A stretch of 44,934 bases of DNA from Bacilli bacterium (GTDB taxonomy: Bacteria; Bacillota; Bacilli; Alicyclobacillales; SLC66), in the NCBI GenBank assembly GCA_013044175.1, contig JABEUY010000105.1:1-44934 (forward strand). Reading direction: 5' to 3'. Shown here in pieces: positions 32,197 through 41,289 of the stretch. The position numbers and the translations under genes were made by a program. Under the pieces are notes generated by a model. The model was not told the origin of the DNA. It worked only from the letters and a program-made list of their open reading frames with translations, and did no database searches. The first letter of the stretch is position 1; each line of letters opens with the position of its first letter.

Positions 32197-33177
32197 TTGG
32201 CCGGACGTTCAATTGATCCTTTTGTGATCACCTTGACCATGACGCCAGCAGTCGATTTGACGATTCAAGTCAATACGCTGGAACCAGGTTCGTTACATCG
32301 CGTTCCGTCAGTGCGTCAGGATCCGGGTGGCAAAGGTATCAATGTGGCGAAAGCACTCAAGGCGTTTCATGTACCTGTGGTGGCGACGGGATTGTTGGGA
32401 GGTGAGAGAGGTCAGTGGATTGCCGATCAATTAAGCAAGATGGGGATCAGCCAGGATTTTGTTTTTTTGAATGAAGAAACGAGATTGAACGTCAAGATTA
32501 CGGAACAAGATGGGCGTTTAAGTGAATTTAATGCATCAAGTCCATCGGTTCAAAGAGCAGAGTGGCAACAAATCGAAGAACGGTTGTCTATGGTGAATTC
32601 GGGGCATTGGATAGCACTTTGCGGTCGACTACCAGAAGGGCTAGATCAGACGGGCTATCAAAAAGCGATAGTAAAAGCCAAACAACGTGGCGTCAAAACA
32701 TTGCTCGATTCGAGCGGAGATGGCTTTCGAGAAGGAATCAAAGCAGGTCCAGATCTCGTCAAGCCTAATCGCGAAGAACTTAGTGCCTGGTATGGAAAGC
32801 CGTTAGTAACGGATGAGCAACTGGTCATCGGGGCAAATGCACTCCTTGCTCATGGTGTTTCATATGTTGTCGTTTCGTTAGGTAAAGAGGGTGTACTCGG
32901 TGTAACAAAGGATTCGATTTATCGCGTAACTGTGCCAAATACGGAGGCGATTTCAACCGTTGGGGCAGGCGACTCCTTAGTGGCTGGACTCCTTTTAGGG
33001 TTTTATCAGCAGTATCCTTTTGCTGAGATACTTCGGCTCGGAGCAGCAGCGGGTACGGCAGCCGTGTCGACGCCCGGAACGCAACAACCTTCCTATGAAG
33101 CTGTGAAGACAATCGCATTATCCATCGAAGTTTCGACGAAAGTAAATCACGTAGATCTTGAACCAGGGAGGAATTAG
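32197..33177 (+). CDS. fruK: 1-phosphofructokinase
   Basis: A PfkB-family kinase that converts fructose 1-phosphate to fructose 1,6-bisphosphate. 326 residues, with TMTPAVDLT at the start, the substrate loop PGGKGINVAKAL, LLDSSG and the PfkB signature 2 with the catalytic Asp (STVGAGDSLVAGLLLG). TTG 32197 has AAGGAG eight bases upstream; GTG 32188 overlaps that site. It lies between fruR and fruA: its stop codon is followed directly by the fruA ATG, and the fruA ribosome site lies within its final codons. Confidence 0.94.
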   Translation: MAGRSIDPFVITLTMTPAVDLTIQVNTLEPGSLHRVPSVRQDPGGKGINVAKALKAFHVPVVATGLLGGERGQWIADQLSKMGISQDFVFLNEETRLNVKITEQDGRLSEFNASSPSVQRAEWQQIEERLSMVNSGHWIALCGRLPEGLDQTGYQKAIVKAKQRGVKTLLDSSGDGFREGIKAGPDLVKPNREELSAWYGKPLVTDEQLVIGANALLAHGVSYVVVSLGKEGVLGVTKDSIYRVTVPNTEAISTVGAGDSLVAGLLLGFYQQYPFAEILRLGAAAGTAAVSTPGTQQPSYEAVKTIALSIEVSTKVNHVDLEPGRN

Positions 33178-33178
33178 G

Positions 33179-34597
33179 ATGCCTAAAATAGTCGCGATCA
33201 CGGCTTGCCCGACAGGTATTGCTCACACTTTTATGGCGGAAGAAGGATTAAAAAAAGCGGCTAAGGAGTTAGGTTTTGAAATCGCTGTAGAAACGCAAGG
33301 CGCGAGTGGTGCAGAAAACGTACTCACTTTTGAGGCGATTTCTTCAGCGGATGCTGTTATTATCGCGGCGGATAAAGCGGTTGACCTTTCTCGTTTCCAA
33401 GGAAAGCGATTACTTGAAACTTCCGTTTCGAGTGCCATCAAAAATGGCAAGGGACTTTTGCAAGAGGCTCTTCAAGCTTCGTATTATGGCGAAGCTGTGA
33501 AAAAGGATGGCTATCTCGATCAAGTGCAAAAAATGAAAGCGGATCGCAAAGAGAAGACAAAGACACCTGCTGCCTATCGCCATTTGATGAATGGTGTGTC
33601 CAATATGTTGCCGCTCGTTATTGCTGGTGGTATCTTCATTGCACTATCTTTTGCTGTCAATATCGATTCGAAAGGTGTACTTGCCAACGCACTGATGAAT
33701 ATTGGCGGTAAATCGGCATTTGCCCTTTTTGTACCTGTGCTTGCGGCATTTATCGCGCAATCGATTGCGGATCGTGCTGGGTTTGCGGCTGGTCTTGTCG
33801 GTGGTTGGATCGGAACACAAGGTGTGATGTATGGATCAGCTAATGGAAGTACAGGGTATCTTGGCGGCATCATTGCAGGTTTTTTAGCTGGTTATATTAC
33901 GTTAGCCCTTAAAAAATGGATAAGAGTACCTCGCACATTAGAGGGTGTTAAAACTGTTCTTATACTTCCTGTCTTATCAGTTGGCATTATCGGATTTTTA
34001 ATGATCTTTGTACTTGGGCAACCGATTGCTTTCTTAATGCAAGCGATGTCCAATGGTTTGGCGAGTATGGGTGCATCAGGATCGATCGGGCTGGGTCTGT
34101 TGCTTGGCGCTATGATGGCCTTTGATATGGGGGGACCCGTCAATAAAGTTGCCTACTTTTTTGCCGTCGGCCTGTTAGGTTCAAAGACGGTCGAATCAGA
34201 AGTTATCATGGCAGCCGTGATGGGTGCTGGTATGGTTCCACCTTTAGGTTTGGCGATTGCGACTTTTATCAACAAACGTAAATTCCTTAAAGAAGAACGT
34301 GATGCCGGTAAAGCGGCATTAGTTTTGGGGTTATGTTTTATCACGGAAGGGGCGATTCCCTTTGCCTCCAATGATCCGCTTCGCGTGATTCCTTCCATTA
34401 TGCTAGGCTCAGCGATCACAGGTGCGTTGACGATGCTTTTTCACGTCACTTCACCGGCACCACACGGTGGCATCTTCGTTTTCTTCTTAATCGGCAATGT
34501 GTGGCTGTATCTCCTGGCGATTTTGCTTGGCGCTTTGGCGACGACCGCCATGATCTTAGCATTGAAAAAGAATAAAGAGCTTGAAGAGATTCTCTAA
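33179..34597 (+). CDS. fruA: PTS fructose transporter EIIBC
   Basis: 472 residues. The EIIB domain has the phospho-cysteine C10 (VAITACPTGIAHTFMAEE). A short linker is followed by the membrane EIIC domain of ~8-10 spans (NGVSNMLPLVIAGGIFIAL, FITEGAIPFASNDPLRVIP). It imports fructose as fructose 1-phosphate. It has no EIIA domain, unlike B. subtilis FruA; the separate EIIA across the divergent promoter should supply it. GGGAGGA lies upstream of ATG 33179. Confidence 0.95.
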   Translation: MPKIVAITACPTGIAHTFMAEEGLKKAAKELGFEIAVETQGASGAENVLTFEAISSADAVIIAADKAVDLSRFQGKRLLETSVSSAIKNGKGLLQEALQASYYGEAVKKDGYLDQVQKMKADRKEKTKTPAAYRHLMNGVSNMLPLVIAGGIFIALSFAVNIDSKGVLANALMNIGGKSAFALFVPVLAAFIAQSIADRAGFAAGLVGGWIGTQGVMYGSANGSTGYLGGIIAGFLAGYITLALKKWIRVPRTLEGVKTVLILPVLSVGIIGFLMIFVLGQPIAFLMQAMSNGLASMGASGSIGLGLLLGAMMAFDMGGPVNKVAYFFAVGLLGSKTVESEVIMAAVMGAGMVPPLGLAIATFINKRKFLKEERDAGKAALVLGLCFITEGAIPFASNDPLRVIPSIMLGSAITGALTMLFHVTSPAPHGGIFVFFLIGNVWLYLLAILLGALATTAMILALKKNKELEEIL

Positions 34598-34600
34598 GCA

Positions 34601-34627
34601 AAAAGCCCCTCTTTCGAGGGGTTTTTT
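34601..34627. terminator. Bidirectional terminator after fruA
   Basis: CCCCTC and GAGGGG form a six-pair stem around TTTC, with TTTTTT on the forward side and TTTTT on the reverse side. It ends the fructose operon and the convergent MBL gene. Confidence 0.9.
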
Positions 34628-34632
34628 AATGA

Positions 34633-35262
34633 TTAAAGCATCAGATCAAATAACGAATGACCTCGTACTGGTTCGCCATGCGCAGGACAGATATAGTCAA
34701 AGGATAATTTCGCCACTTCACGAATCGATCGCCTTAGAGCTTCTTTATCGGAGGCGAGAAAATTTGGTGATGGTGAAACTTTGCCACGACTGGTCTTGAC
34801 AAGATCGCCAGCTAAAAGTACATCATGATAAAGTAAGCAGACATGACCTGGCGTATGACCAGGAGAAGGAATCACTTCAAGATCACCGATGCGCTGACCT
34901 GGCGCAAAAGTTTGATCGATGGTGGGGTGATCAACTTTTAGTAGCGTTTGAATCATTTTGCGTACGCCCGTTCCTTTACGTTCCCCCTGAATGTACGGTT
35001 TATCTTCAACAGAGGACCATAATGTTGCTTTAGAAGCAGCTTTTAACGCTTTAGCATTACCGATATGATCAACATCTTGATGCGTTAAAATGATATGGGC
35101 GATATCCTCAAAGCGCATTCCAAGCGCTTGTAATGAACTTTCTAGTGAGGAAAATTTGCTTTTCAGTCCCGTGTCGATTAAGACAGGTTCTTCACCGAGA
35201 ATAAGGTAGACATAGCTACCTTTCATCGCCTCAAGCAGATGCACGTGCTTTGTGATTTCCAA
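34633..35262 (-). CDS. MBL-fold metallo-hydrolase
   Basis: A 209-residue metallo-beta-lactamase-fold hydrolase with the metal motif THQDVDHIGN (HxHxDH-type, first His replaced by Gln in the middle position), GHTPGHVCLLYHDVLLAGD and a C-terminal CPAHGEP. This is the glyoxalase-II-like single-domain type. The HxHxDH variation (THQDVDH) is seen in this subfamily. The substrate cannot be inferred. It starts 122 bases from the divergent aldo/keto reductase gene. Confidence 0.9.
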   Translation of the reverse strand: MEITKHVHLLEAMKGSYVYLILGEEPVLIDTGLKSKFSSLESSLQALGMRFEDIAHIILTHQDVDHIGNAKALKAASKATLWSSVEDKPYIQGERKGTGVRKMIQTLLKVDHPTIDQTFAPGQRIGDLEVIPSPGHTPGHVCLLYHDVLLAGDLVKTSRGKVSPSPNFLASDKEALRRSIREVAKLSFDYICPAHGEPVRGHSLFDLML

Positions 35263-35282
35263 GATAATCCCTCCGAGTGCAA

Positions 35283-35307
35283 GTACTCAACTAAGCGTAC
35301 TTGACTA
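35283..35307. promoter_or_regulatory. Direct repeat in the MBL/aldo-keto reductase divergent region
   Basis: GTACTCAACTA (35283-35293) and GTACTTGACTA (35297-35307) match at nine of 11 bases with a 14-base period. The second copy contains TTGACT, which could be a -35 for the forward gene, followed after 18 bases by TTTTAT. No known regulator is recognised. Confidence 0.4.
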
Positions 35308-35384
35308 AAGTAAGGAAAGCAACGTTTTATGCTAGAATTAGAGCAGTGTGATCATTGATTTCAATCATGAAGGGGGCATTTGTC

Positions 35385-36371
35385 GTGCAACAAAGAAAGA
35401 TCGGCTCACAAGGTTTGGCTGTTTCAGCGTTAGGATTAGGCTGCATGGGGATGTCGGATTTTTATAGTCATCGAGATGATCAAGAATCGATCGCAACGAT
35501 TCATCACGCGCTTGATCTTGGCCTTAATTTTCTTGATACAGCGGATATGTATGGCGTAGGCGAAAATGAAAAACTTGTTGGTCGAGCGATCGCTGATCGG
35601 CGGGATCAGGTCGTTCTCGCCACGAAATTTGGTAATGTGCGAGGTCCGCAAGGCGAATTCCTTCGAATTGATGGCAGTCCGAGCTATGTGAAGCAAGCTT
35701 GTGAGGCGAGTCTACTTCGTCTAGGTGTTGATCACATCGATCTTTATTATCAGCATCGGGTAGATCCTACTGTTCCGATTGAAGAGACAGTCGGCGCGAT
35801 GTCGCGACTCGTCGAGGAAGGGAAAGTTCGCTTTTTAGGTCTCTCAGAAGCTTCGGTACAAACGCTCGAACGAGCTCATCAGGTTCATCCTATCAGTGCC
35901 TTGCAGACAGAGTATTCACTATGGAGTCGCGATGTGGAAGATGAAATACTACCAGCTTGCCAGCACTTAGGTATTGGATTTGTGGCGTATAGCCCATTGG
36001 GAAGAGGTTTTTTGACGGGGCAGATTAAGCAGTTTGAAGATCTGGCTGAAGACGACTATCGTCGCTTCTCGCCGCGTTTTCAAGGTGATAATTTTGCGAA
36101 AAATCTTGATCTCGTCGCGCAAATCGAGAGCATGGCAAAAGAAAAGAGCTGTACAGCTTCGCAACTCGCCCTGGCTTGGCTGATGGCACAAGACGAATCG
36201 ATCGTGCCGATTCCCGGTACGAAGCGTCGTCGATATCTTGAAGAAAATATCGGTGCCATTTCTGTGCAACTTACGGAAGAAGATCGCAAAAAAATCGATG
36301 AAGTAGCACCACGAGGTATTGCGGCAGGCGCACGATATCCGGAAGCTTCAATGCGATCAGTAAACCTATAA
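35385..36371 (+). CDS. Aldo/keto reductase
   Basis: 328-residue NADPH-dependent TIM-barrel reductase. The catalytic tetrad is visible: Asp-Tyr in [14 protein letters not shown], Lys in LATKFG and His in YYQHRVDP. The C-terminal [13 protein letters not shown] cofactor loop is typical. It resembles the AKR13-type (YajO/YdbC-like) bacterial enzymes. GTG 35385 is chosen as the start since AAGGGGG lies eight bases upstream; an ATG at 35355 is not supported by any ribosome site. The physiological aldehyde is unknown. Confidence 0.93.
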   Translation: MQQRKIGSQGLAVSALGLGCMGMSDFYSHRDDQESIATIHHALDLGLNFLDTADMYGVGENEKLVGRAIADRRDQVVLATKFGNVRGPQGEFLRIDGSPSYVKQACEASLLRLGVDHIDLYYQHRVDPTVPIEETVGAMSRLVEEGKVRFLGLSEASVQTLERAHQVHPISALQTEYSLWSRDVEDEILPACQHLGIGFVAYSPLGRGFLTGQIKQFEDLAEDDYRRFSPRFQGDNFAKNLDLVAQIESMAKEKSCTASQLALAWLMAQDESIVPIPGTKRRRYLEENIGAISVQLTEEDRKKIDEVAPRGIAAGARYPEASMRSVNL

Positions 36372-36472
36372 AGCTGTCTTACAAATCGAAGTCATGCTTG
36401 CAACTTTTGCGCGATCTTGAGATAATGGTATGTGTAAAAGTTTCTGTATCGTCATGAAGCGAGGTGAACAGA

Positions 36473-36967
36473 ATGTTGCTAAGGTCAACAAGAAGAATGA
36501 CTTTATTTGCTGCATTCATCGTGGTTTTATTTGTTCTCTCGTCGATGTCGGTAAAAGCTAAAGACATGCCTTTACGCTCTTCGCACGAGAAGCATCCTGT
36601 GGTAGTAAAGCCGTTTTCCTTACAGGCATCGATCACGCTATACGAAAATCTTGCCTTGAAAGTAAAGCAAGTGAGTTTGCTTAAAGAAACGCAGTTTGTC
36701 AAGAACGTTAGTGTTCATCGCCTGCATCTCGTGCAACCTTCGTATGAGGTATGGGCGTTTAGCAACCCCAACTCGCCTCGAAACGTGTTTTTTATAACCA
36801 AAGTTACGGATCAGTACACAGGGCTAGTCGTCTATTTCTTGAATGGTCAGCAGTATTGGACGGCAAATGCTTTACAAAATGCGATTAGAGATCAAGTGGA
36901 TTGGGAAGCGATTGGACGCGCTCTTGGTGTATATTCTGGAAGTATATCCGTACCGCTAGGCTCATAA
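36473..36967 (+). CDS. Exported protein of unknown function (164 aa)
   Basis: It begins with a signal peptide or anchor (basic MLLRSTRRM then LFAAFIVVLFVLSSMS, possible cleavage at VKA-K). The rest has mixed strands (ENLALKVKQVSLLKETQFVK, RNVFFITKVTDQYTGLVVYF) and no cysteine. ATG 36473 has GAGGTGA five bases upstream. It is a single-gene unit with its own terminator. No family is recognised. Confidence 0.7.
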   Translation: MLLRSTRRMTLFAAFIVVLFVLSSMSVKAKDMPLRSSHEKHPVVVKPFSLQASITLYENLALKVKQVSLLKETQFVKNVSVHRLHLVQPSYEVWAFSNPNSPRNVFFITKVTDQYTGLVVYFLNGQQYWTANALQNAIRDQVDWEAIGRALGVYSGSISVPLGS

Positions 36968-36991
36968 CGAGAATGGTAAAGACTTTGACAG

Positions 36992-37029
36992 GCGTCGTCG
37001 GTGCTTGCTAAGACCGGGACGCTTTTTTT
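36992..37029 (+). terminator. Intrinsic terminator after the 164-aa exported protein gene
   Basis: GCGTC and GACGC at the base, with a bulged G and a TCGGT/ACCGG inner stem, are followed by seven Ts. Confidence 0.8.
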
Positions 37030-37065
37030 ATTATTAGCTTCGTACGTTTTTAAGGAGTTGTAGAT

Positions 37066-37830
37066 TTGATTGGGAAGACACATCTGGCAACCGGACTTTT
37101 GGTTTCGGTTGTCACTTTGCCATTTTGGCTGCCGAATTTTACATTAACGCCGATACATCCTTGGCTTGCTATCGTTCTTGCTAAACCGGAACCATCTCTA
37201 TTGTGGATTACTGTAGGTACCATGGCGAGTGTTATCCCGGATCTTGATGAATTTCATTCCTTTGCTACGCGCAAAGCAGAGTGGGTCGTACGTGCAATTA
37301 TGTTTTTGCTTTTCTTTTGGCTATGTGTTAAACACACAGGTTTATCCGCGTTAGGTATCGCTGTACTTTTCGCTGGCATTGCGACGTCTTTAGGTGGTAA
37401 TTTTGCTCGAAAAATCGCCATGTTATCGATCAGTGGACTTTGTGTAACGTTAGCGTTTGTCGAAGGGTTCTATGGTACGATGGTCATTGATGGACTGCTA
37501 CTGCTTGCTTTGTGGTCAGCCATTACAGCTTTTGCAGCGCATCGGACGTTTACACATTCCTTGTTTGGCTTTTTGCTTTTTGCTTTTGGTGTGGATTTTA
37601 GTATTTCGACTTTTCCTGATCATTTTTTACTTTACCCACTTTTGCTTGGGTATAGCATTCATCTTCTTGCTGATAGTATTTCTGGGGGTATTGCTTTTTT
37701 CTGGCCGCTTCGAATCGGTAAGCGAAAAAGATGGGGTACTAGGTGGGTGAAGTCTGGTGGCGGTCTCGATCATACTGTCGCTGCTTTGTCATTAGTCGCC
37801 ACAGGCATTGTAGCCGCTATGTTACGTTAA
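37066..37830 (+). CDS. Membrane-bound metal-dependent hydrolase, YdjM/DUF457 family
   Basis: 254 residues, mostly hydrophobic, with six or seven spans. It carries the family's His/Asp motifs: THLATGLL near the N-terminus, IPDLDEFHS, HRTFTHSLFG and GYSIHLLADSIS. These are thought to bind metal at the membrane face. The best studied member is SOS-induced YdjM of E. coli; B. subtilis has YvsG. The role is not established. TTG 37066 has AAGGAG eight bases upstream. The stop is 17 bases before the MFS start, suggesting one operon. Confidence 0.88.
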   Translation: MIGKTHLATGLLVSVVTLPFWLPNFTLTPIHPWLAIVLAKPEPSLLWITVGTMASVIPDLDEFHSFATRKAEWVVRAIMFLLFFWLCVKHTGLSALGIAVLFAGIATSLGGNFARKIAMLSISGLCVTLAFVEGFYGTMVIDGLLLLALWSAITAFAAHRTFTHSLFGFLLFAFGVDFSISTFPDHFLLYPLLLGYSIHLLADSISGGIAFFWPLRIGKRKRWGTRWVKSGGGLDHTVAALSLVATGIVAAMLR

Positions 37831-37847
37831 CGAGAGAGGGTAATTTT

Positions 37848-39326
37848 TTGAAGCATGAAACAAATCGTGTAACCGTTACGATCGCTGTCATGGTAGCGAC
37901 TTTTTTAACGGCGATGGATAGCACCGTCGTCAGTACCGCCATGCCGACGATTGTCAGTGATCTTGGTGGTATTAACTCCTTTAGTTGGGTTTTTGCCGTT
38001 TATCTATTGACCTCTGCGGTGACAACGCCGATCTGGGGGAAATTAGCTGATCTTTTTGGACGAAAAAGGGTATTTGCGATCGGCACGATTTTGTTTTTGC
38101 TCGGATCGATGTTTTCTGGTTTATCGCAATCGATGGATCAACTGATCTTGTTTCGCGCTTTTCAAGGCATTGGTGCTGGAGCTGTTTTTCCGATCACCCT
38201 TACGATTATTGGCGATCTCTATGAGTTAAAACAACGCGCTCAAATTCAGGGGCTGTTTAGTGCTGTCTGGGGTGTATCAGGTATCTTAGGTCCTCTCGTC
38301 GGTGGTTTTTTCGTCGATCATTTGACGTGGCGCTGGATTTTTTATATCAATGTTCCGATTGGGTTAGTTTCGATTGTGATGATCTGGATCTTTCTCGTTG
38401 AACATTTTGAGAAAAAGGCAAAATCGATCGATTACTTCGGTGCGTTGACGTTTTCCGTGGGAATAACTGCCCTGTTATATGCCTTGATTAGTGGCGGTTC
38501 AACGTATGCTTGGACGTCACCGATCATCTACTTATTGTTTGCTGTCGCCATTATTATGATCGTTTTGTTTCTGATCATCGAAAGAAAAGTAAAAGAGCCG
38601 ATGTTGCCGTTATCTCTCTTTCGCTTGCGCGTGATCTCTGTATCGAATGCTGCGAGTTTGCTTACGAGTGCGATTTTGATCGGCATTACAGCGTATCTAC
38701 CCCTATGGATTCAGGGGATTTTAATGCATAGTGCGACAAGTGCAGGGTTAACGCTTGCCCCGATTTCGATTGGCTGGCCCATTGGTGCTACGATCGGCGG
38801 GCGACTGATGTTGCGCATCGGCGGGCGTGCAACCACATTGGTCGGTACGGTCGCGATCTTGATCGGTTCATTATGGATGGCACTTTTACATATCGATTCA
38901 GGACAGTGGCCGCTCATTGTGATCATGTTGATCGTCGGTTTCGGCTTTGGCTTTGCGATGACCGCATACACCGTGTTGGTGCAATCGGGTGTTGATTGGT
39001 CGATGCGAGGCGCTGCGACAGCTTCCAATCAGTTTATGCGAACGCTCGGACAAACGATAGGTGTAGCTGCGTTTGGTACGTGGTTTAATCAGGCGCTCAT
39101 CGGTTATGCTAATACGCACCAAGCAGCGCAAGGACTTATCGGATCAGGCATCAATCGACTGTTAACGCCGCAGACAGCCAAGCTATTAGCGCCAGTCATT
39201 CATCGCGCGATGCAAGAAGGATTAGCGTTTAGCTTGCATGGCATCTTCGTAGCCTTAGCTTTTCTTGCAGCGGCCAGTCTGGTTATCGTGATTGCATTAC
39301 CAAAAACTTTACAAGGATTACGCTGA
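37848..39326 (+). CDS. MFS drug/proton antiporter, 14-TM DHA2 family
   Basis: 492 residues with about 14 membrane spans. TM1 has TAMDSTVVSTAMPTIV, motif A is GKLADLFGRKRVF, and motif C appears as GILGPLVGGFF. This is the second DHA2 exporter in the window, and it has no adjacent regulator. TTG 37848 is chosen because AGAGAGGG precedes it; the upstream open frame from 37743 lies inside the DUF457 gene. The substrate is not known. Confidence 0.92.
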   Translation: MKHETNRVTVTIAVMVATFLTAMDSTVVSTAMPTIVSDLGGINSFSWVFAVYLLTSAVTTPIWGKLADLFGRKRVFAIGTILFLLGSMFSGLSQSMDQLILFRAFQGIGAGAVFPITLTIIGDLYELKQRAQIQGLFSAVWGVSGILGPLVGGFFVDHLTWRWIFYINVPIGLVSIVMIWIFLVEHFEKKAKSIDYFGALTFSVGITALLYALISGGSTYAWTSPIIYLLFAVAIIMIVLFLIIERKVKEPMLPLSLFRLRVISVSNAASLLTSAILIGITAYLPLWIQGILMHSATSAGLTLAPISIGWPIGATIGGRLMLRIGGRATTLVGTVAILIGSLWMALLHIDSGQWPLIVIMLIVGFGFGFAMTAYTVLVQSGVDWSMRGAATASNQFMRTLGQTIGVAAFGTWFNQALIGYANTHQAAQGLIGSGINRLLTPQTAKLLAPVIHRAMQEGLAFSLHGIFVALAFLAAASLVIVIALPKTLQGLR

Positions 39327-39409
39327 ATTTCGCTCTTTGTTTTCGTTTCCTCACAAAGTACATCGTGCTATAGTGTAAAGATGAAAACGTTTTATGAAAG
39401 GATGGTCGT

Positions 39410-40378
39410 ATGCGACTTGGTGTTTTGAATGTGTTACTCGCAAAACTTCCCTTTGAAGAAGCTCTTGATTATCTGGTACAAAGTGGTCTTGATACTGTGG
39501 AGATCGGTTCAGGTGGTTATACGAATGATGCGCATTGTAAGCCGGCAGAATTATTGGCCGATCCCCAAAAATTAGAGGCATTTCAAAAAGCCTTAGCGGA
39601 TCGCAACATGACGGTGAGCGCATTAAGTTGTCATGGCAATCCCCTTCATCCGAACCAAGAACGCGCAAAGAAAGACCATCAAGCTTTCGTCGATTCGGTG
39701 TTGCTTGCCGAAAAACTAGGTGTCGATACGGTGATCACCTTCTCAGGATGTCCGGGTGAATCGGAAACATCGCAAAACCCTTCTTGGGTAACTTGTGCAT
39801 GGCCGGAAGATTTCTCTAATGTGCTTGAATGGCAATGGAATGAGAAAGTCATTCCTTACTGGAAAGAGCAAAATGAATTTGCCAAAGCGCATCATGTGCG
39901 CGTTGCCTTAGAAGCTCACCCCGGTTTTGTCGTCTACAACACAGAGACGATGCTTCGCTTACGTCATGCTGTGGGTGATCATATCGGTATCAATTTTGAT
40001 CCAAGTCACTTATTCTGGCAAGGGATCGACCCGGTCGCTGCGATTAAAGTTCTCGGGCAAGACGGCGCGATTTTTCATGTCCATGCAAAGGATACCGGTT
40101 TTTATAAAGATAATATGGCGGTTAATGGTGTGCTCGATACGAAAAGTTATCGAGATGCTACGTTACGTTCATGGATGTTCCGTACGGTTGGTTACGGTCA
40201 TGGTGAAGAAGTATGGCGAGATATGATCAGCATGCTTAACCTTGTCGGTTACGATGGTACGATCAGCATTGAACACGAAGATAGCTTGATGTCCGTACAA
40301 GAAGGATTGCAAAAGGCGATTGCCTTTTTACAAAAATTATTGATTCGTGAAAAAACGACTGAAATTTGGTGGGCATAG
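39410..40378 (+). CDS. Sugar phosphate isomerase/epimerase family protein (xylose isomerase-like TIM barrel)
   Basis: 322 residues. The fold is AP-endonuclease-2/xylose-isomerase-like. Metal ligands are visible as Glu in VALEAHPG, Asp in NFDPSHLFW, His in FHVHAKD and Glu in SIEHEDS. It resembles IolE/IolH-type dehydratases or isomerases of inositol and sugar breakdown. The SDR gene converges with it and might act in the same pathway, but no sugar transporter is adjacent. A TATAGT at 39369-39374 may be the -10. Confidence 0.88.
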   Translation: MRLGVLNVLLAKLPFEEALDYLVQSGLDTVEIGSGGYTNDAHCKPAELLADPQKLEAFQKALADRNMTVSALSCHGNPLHPNQERAKKDHQAFVDSVLLAEKLGVDTVITFSGCPGESETSQNPSWVTCAWPEDFSNVLEWQWNEKVIPYWKEQNEFAKAHHVRVALEAHPGFVVYNTETMLRLRHAVGDHIGINFDPSHLFWQGIDPVAAIKVLGQDGAIFHVHAKDTGFYKDNMAVNGVLDTKSYRDATLRSWMFRTVGYGHGEEVWRDMISMLNLVGYDGTISIEHEDSLMSVQEGLQKAIAFLQKLLIREKTTEIWWA

Positions 40379-40400
40379 TCTACGAATGAAGTACGAATTG

Positions 40401-40441
40401 GCCTATCGCATCGAAAAGGTATAGCGATGCGGTAGGCTTTA
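40401..40441 (+). terminator. Terminator between the isomerase-like and SDR genes
   Basis: GCCTATCGCATCG pairs with CGATGCGGTAGGC over 13 pairs (one G-T) around an 11-base loop, followed by TTTATT. Forward strand mainly; the T run is short. Confidence 0.75.
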
Positions 40442-41188
40442 TTGATCTTCTTCATAGATCATTTTGACCGTCATACCACCGTCGATAATAAAGTTTTGCC
40501 CCGTGATAAAGCCAGCTTGTGGCGAGGCGAGATAAAGGCAGGCTTGTGCGATATCGTCGGGCGTACCCACACGACCGACAGGATGTTGCGCTTTATCTTG
40601 TTCAGAATGTTCTGCGAATTCACCTACTTCTATCCAACCAGGACTGATTGCGCTTACGCGAATTTGGGGACCGAGACTGATCGCTAATGCATGGGTTAAG
40701 GCAAGCAATCCACCTTTGGAAGCCGAATAAGGTTCGGTATTGGCCTCGGACATCAGTGCTCTAGTGGAAGCGATGTTAATGATGACACCAGGGTTTGCGA
40801 GTTGTAACGCGTGGCCGCAATACTTTGCAAGCATATAAGGCGCTCTTACATTGACATTCATGACGCGATCAAATTCTTCCATGGTTCGATCAAACAGAGA
40901 AGCTGTGTGGCCGATGCCAGCGTTATTGATCAAAATATCGATGCGTCCGTATCGATCGAGCGTTGTTTTCACGACTTGTTGAACATCACTTTCGACACTC
41001 ACATCTGCGCAGATAAAGAAAGATTGATAGTTTAGTGTGTGCATTTTCTTTTCCCACTCACGACCCGTCGTCGCGTTGCAATCGACGCCAACGACATAAG
41101 CTTTTCGCGCTAGAAAGGCTTGACTGATCGCAAAGCCGATGCCATGACCGACACCCGTAACGATAACGACACGTTGTTCGTAATCCAT
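40439..41188 (-). CDS. Short-chain dehydrogenase/reductase
   Basis: 249-residue classical SDR, with TGVGHGIGFA, VVGVDCN (an Asp at the end of strand 2 suggests NAD), NNAGIGHTA, SSer-Tyr-Lys as STRALMSEANTEPYSASKGGL and the C-terminal GQNFIIDGGMTVKM. It is like glucose-1-dehydrogenase or FabG-type enzymes. ATG 41188 has GGGGTGA five bases upstream; GTG 41197 is part of that site. It has a good promoter and two inverted repeats upstream, so it is probably controlled by its own regulator. The substrate is unknown. Confidence 0.92.
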   Translation of the reverse strand: MDYEQRVVIVTGVGHGIGFAISQAFLARKAYVVGVDCNATTGREWEKKMHTLNYQSFFICADVSVESDVQQVVKTTLDRYGRIDILINNAGIGHTASLFDRTMEEFDRVMNVNVRAPYMLAKYCGHALQLANPGVIINIASTRALMSEANTEPYSASKGGLLALTHALAISLGPQIRVSAISPGWIEVGEFAEHSEQDKAQHPVGRVGTPDDIAQACLYLASPQAGFITGQNFIIDGGMTVKMIYEEDQ

Positions 41189-41226
41189 TTTGTTCACCCC
41201 AGTTAAGAATCGATAAATCCTCTCTC

Positions 41227-41255
41227 ATCATAAGTAACTTTAGCCAACTCGACAA
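41227..41255 (-). promoter_or_regulatory. Promoter of the reverse-strand SDR gene
   Basis: On the reverse strand TTGTCG (41255-41250) and TATGAT (41232-41227) are 17 bases apart. The inverted repeat CAAGAA-A-TTCTTG overlaps the -35. Confidence 0.6.
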
Positions 41256-41289
41256 GAAATTCTTGCTAGTTTGACAAAAAGGTTTGTCA
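41253..41289. promoter_or_regulatory. Two perfect inverted repeats in the SDR/ccm divergent region
   Basis: CAAGAA-A-TTCTTG (41253-41265) overlaps the SDR -35, and TGACAAA-AAGG-TTTGTCA (41272-41289) lies seven bases further on. Their sequences are not related to each other, so two different regulators or a composite operator are possible. Confidence 0.5.

Noticed and set aside
37743-37847. N-terminal extension of the MFS gene from 37743
   Set aside because: It lies inside the DUF457 gene and the added residues are not hydrophobic or family-like.
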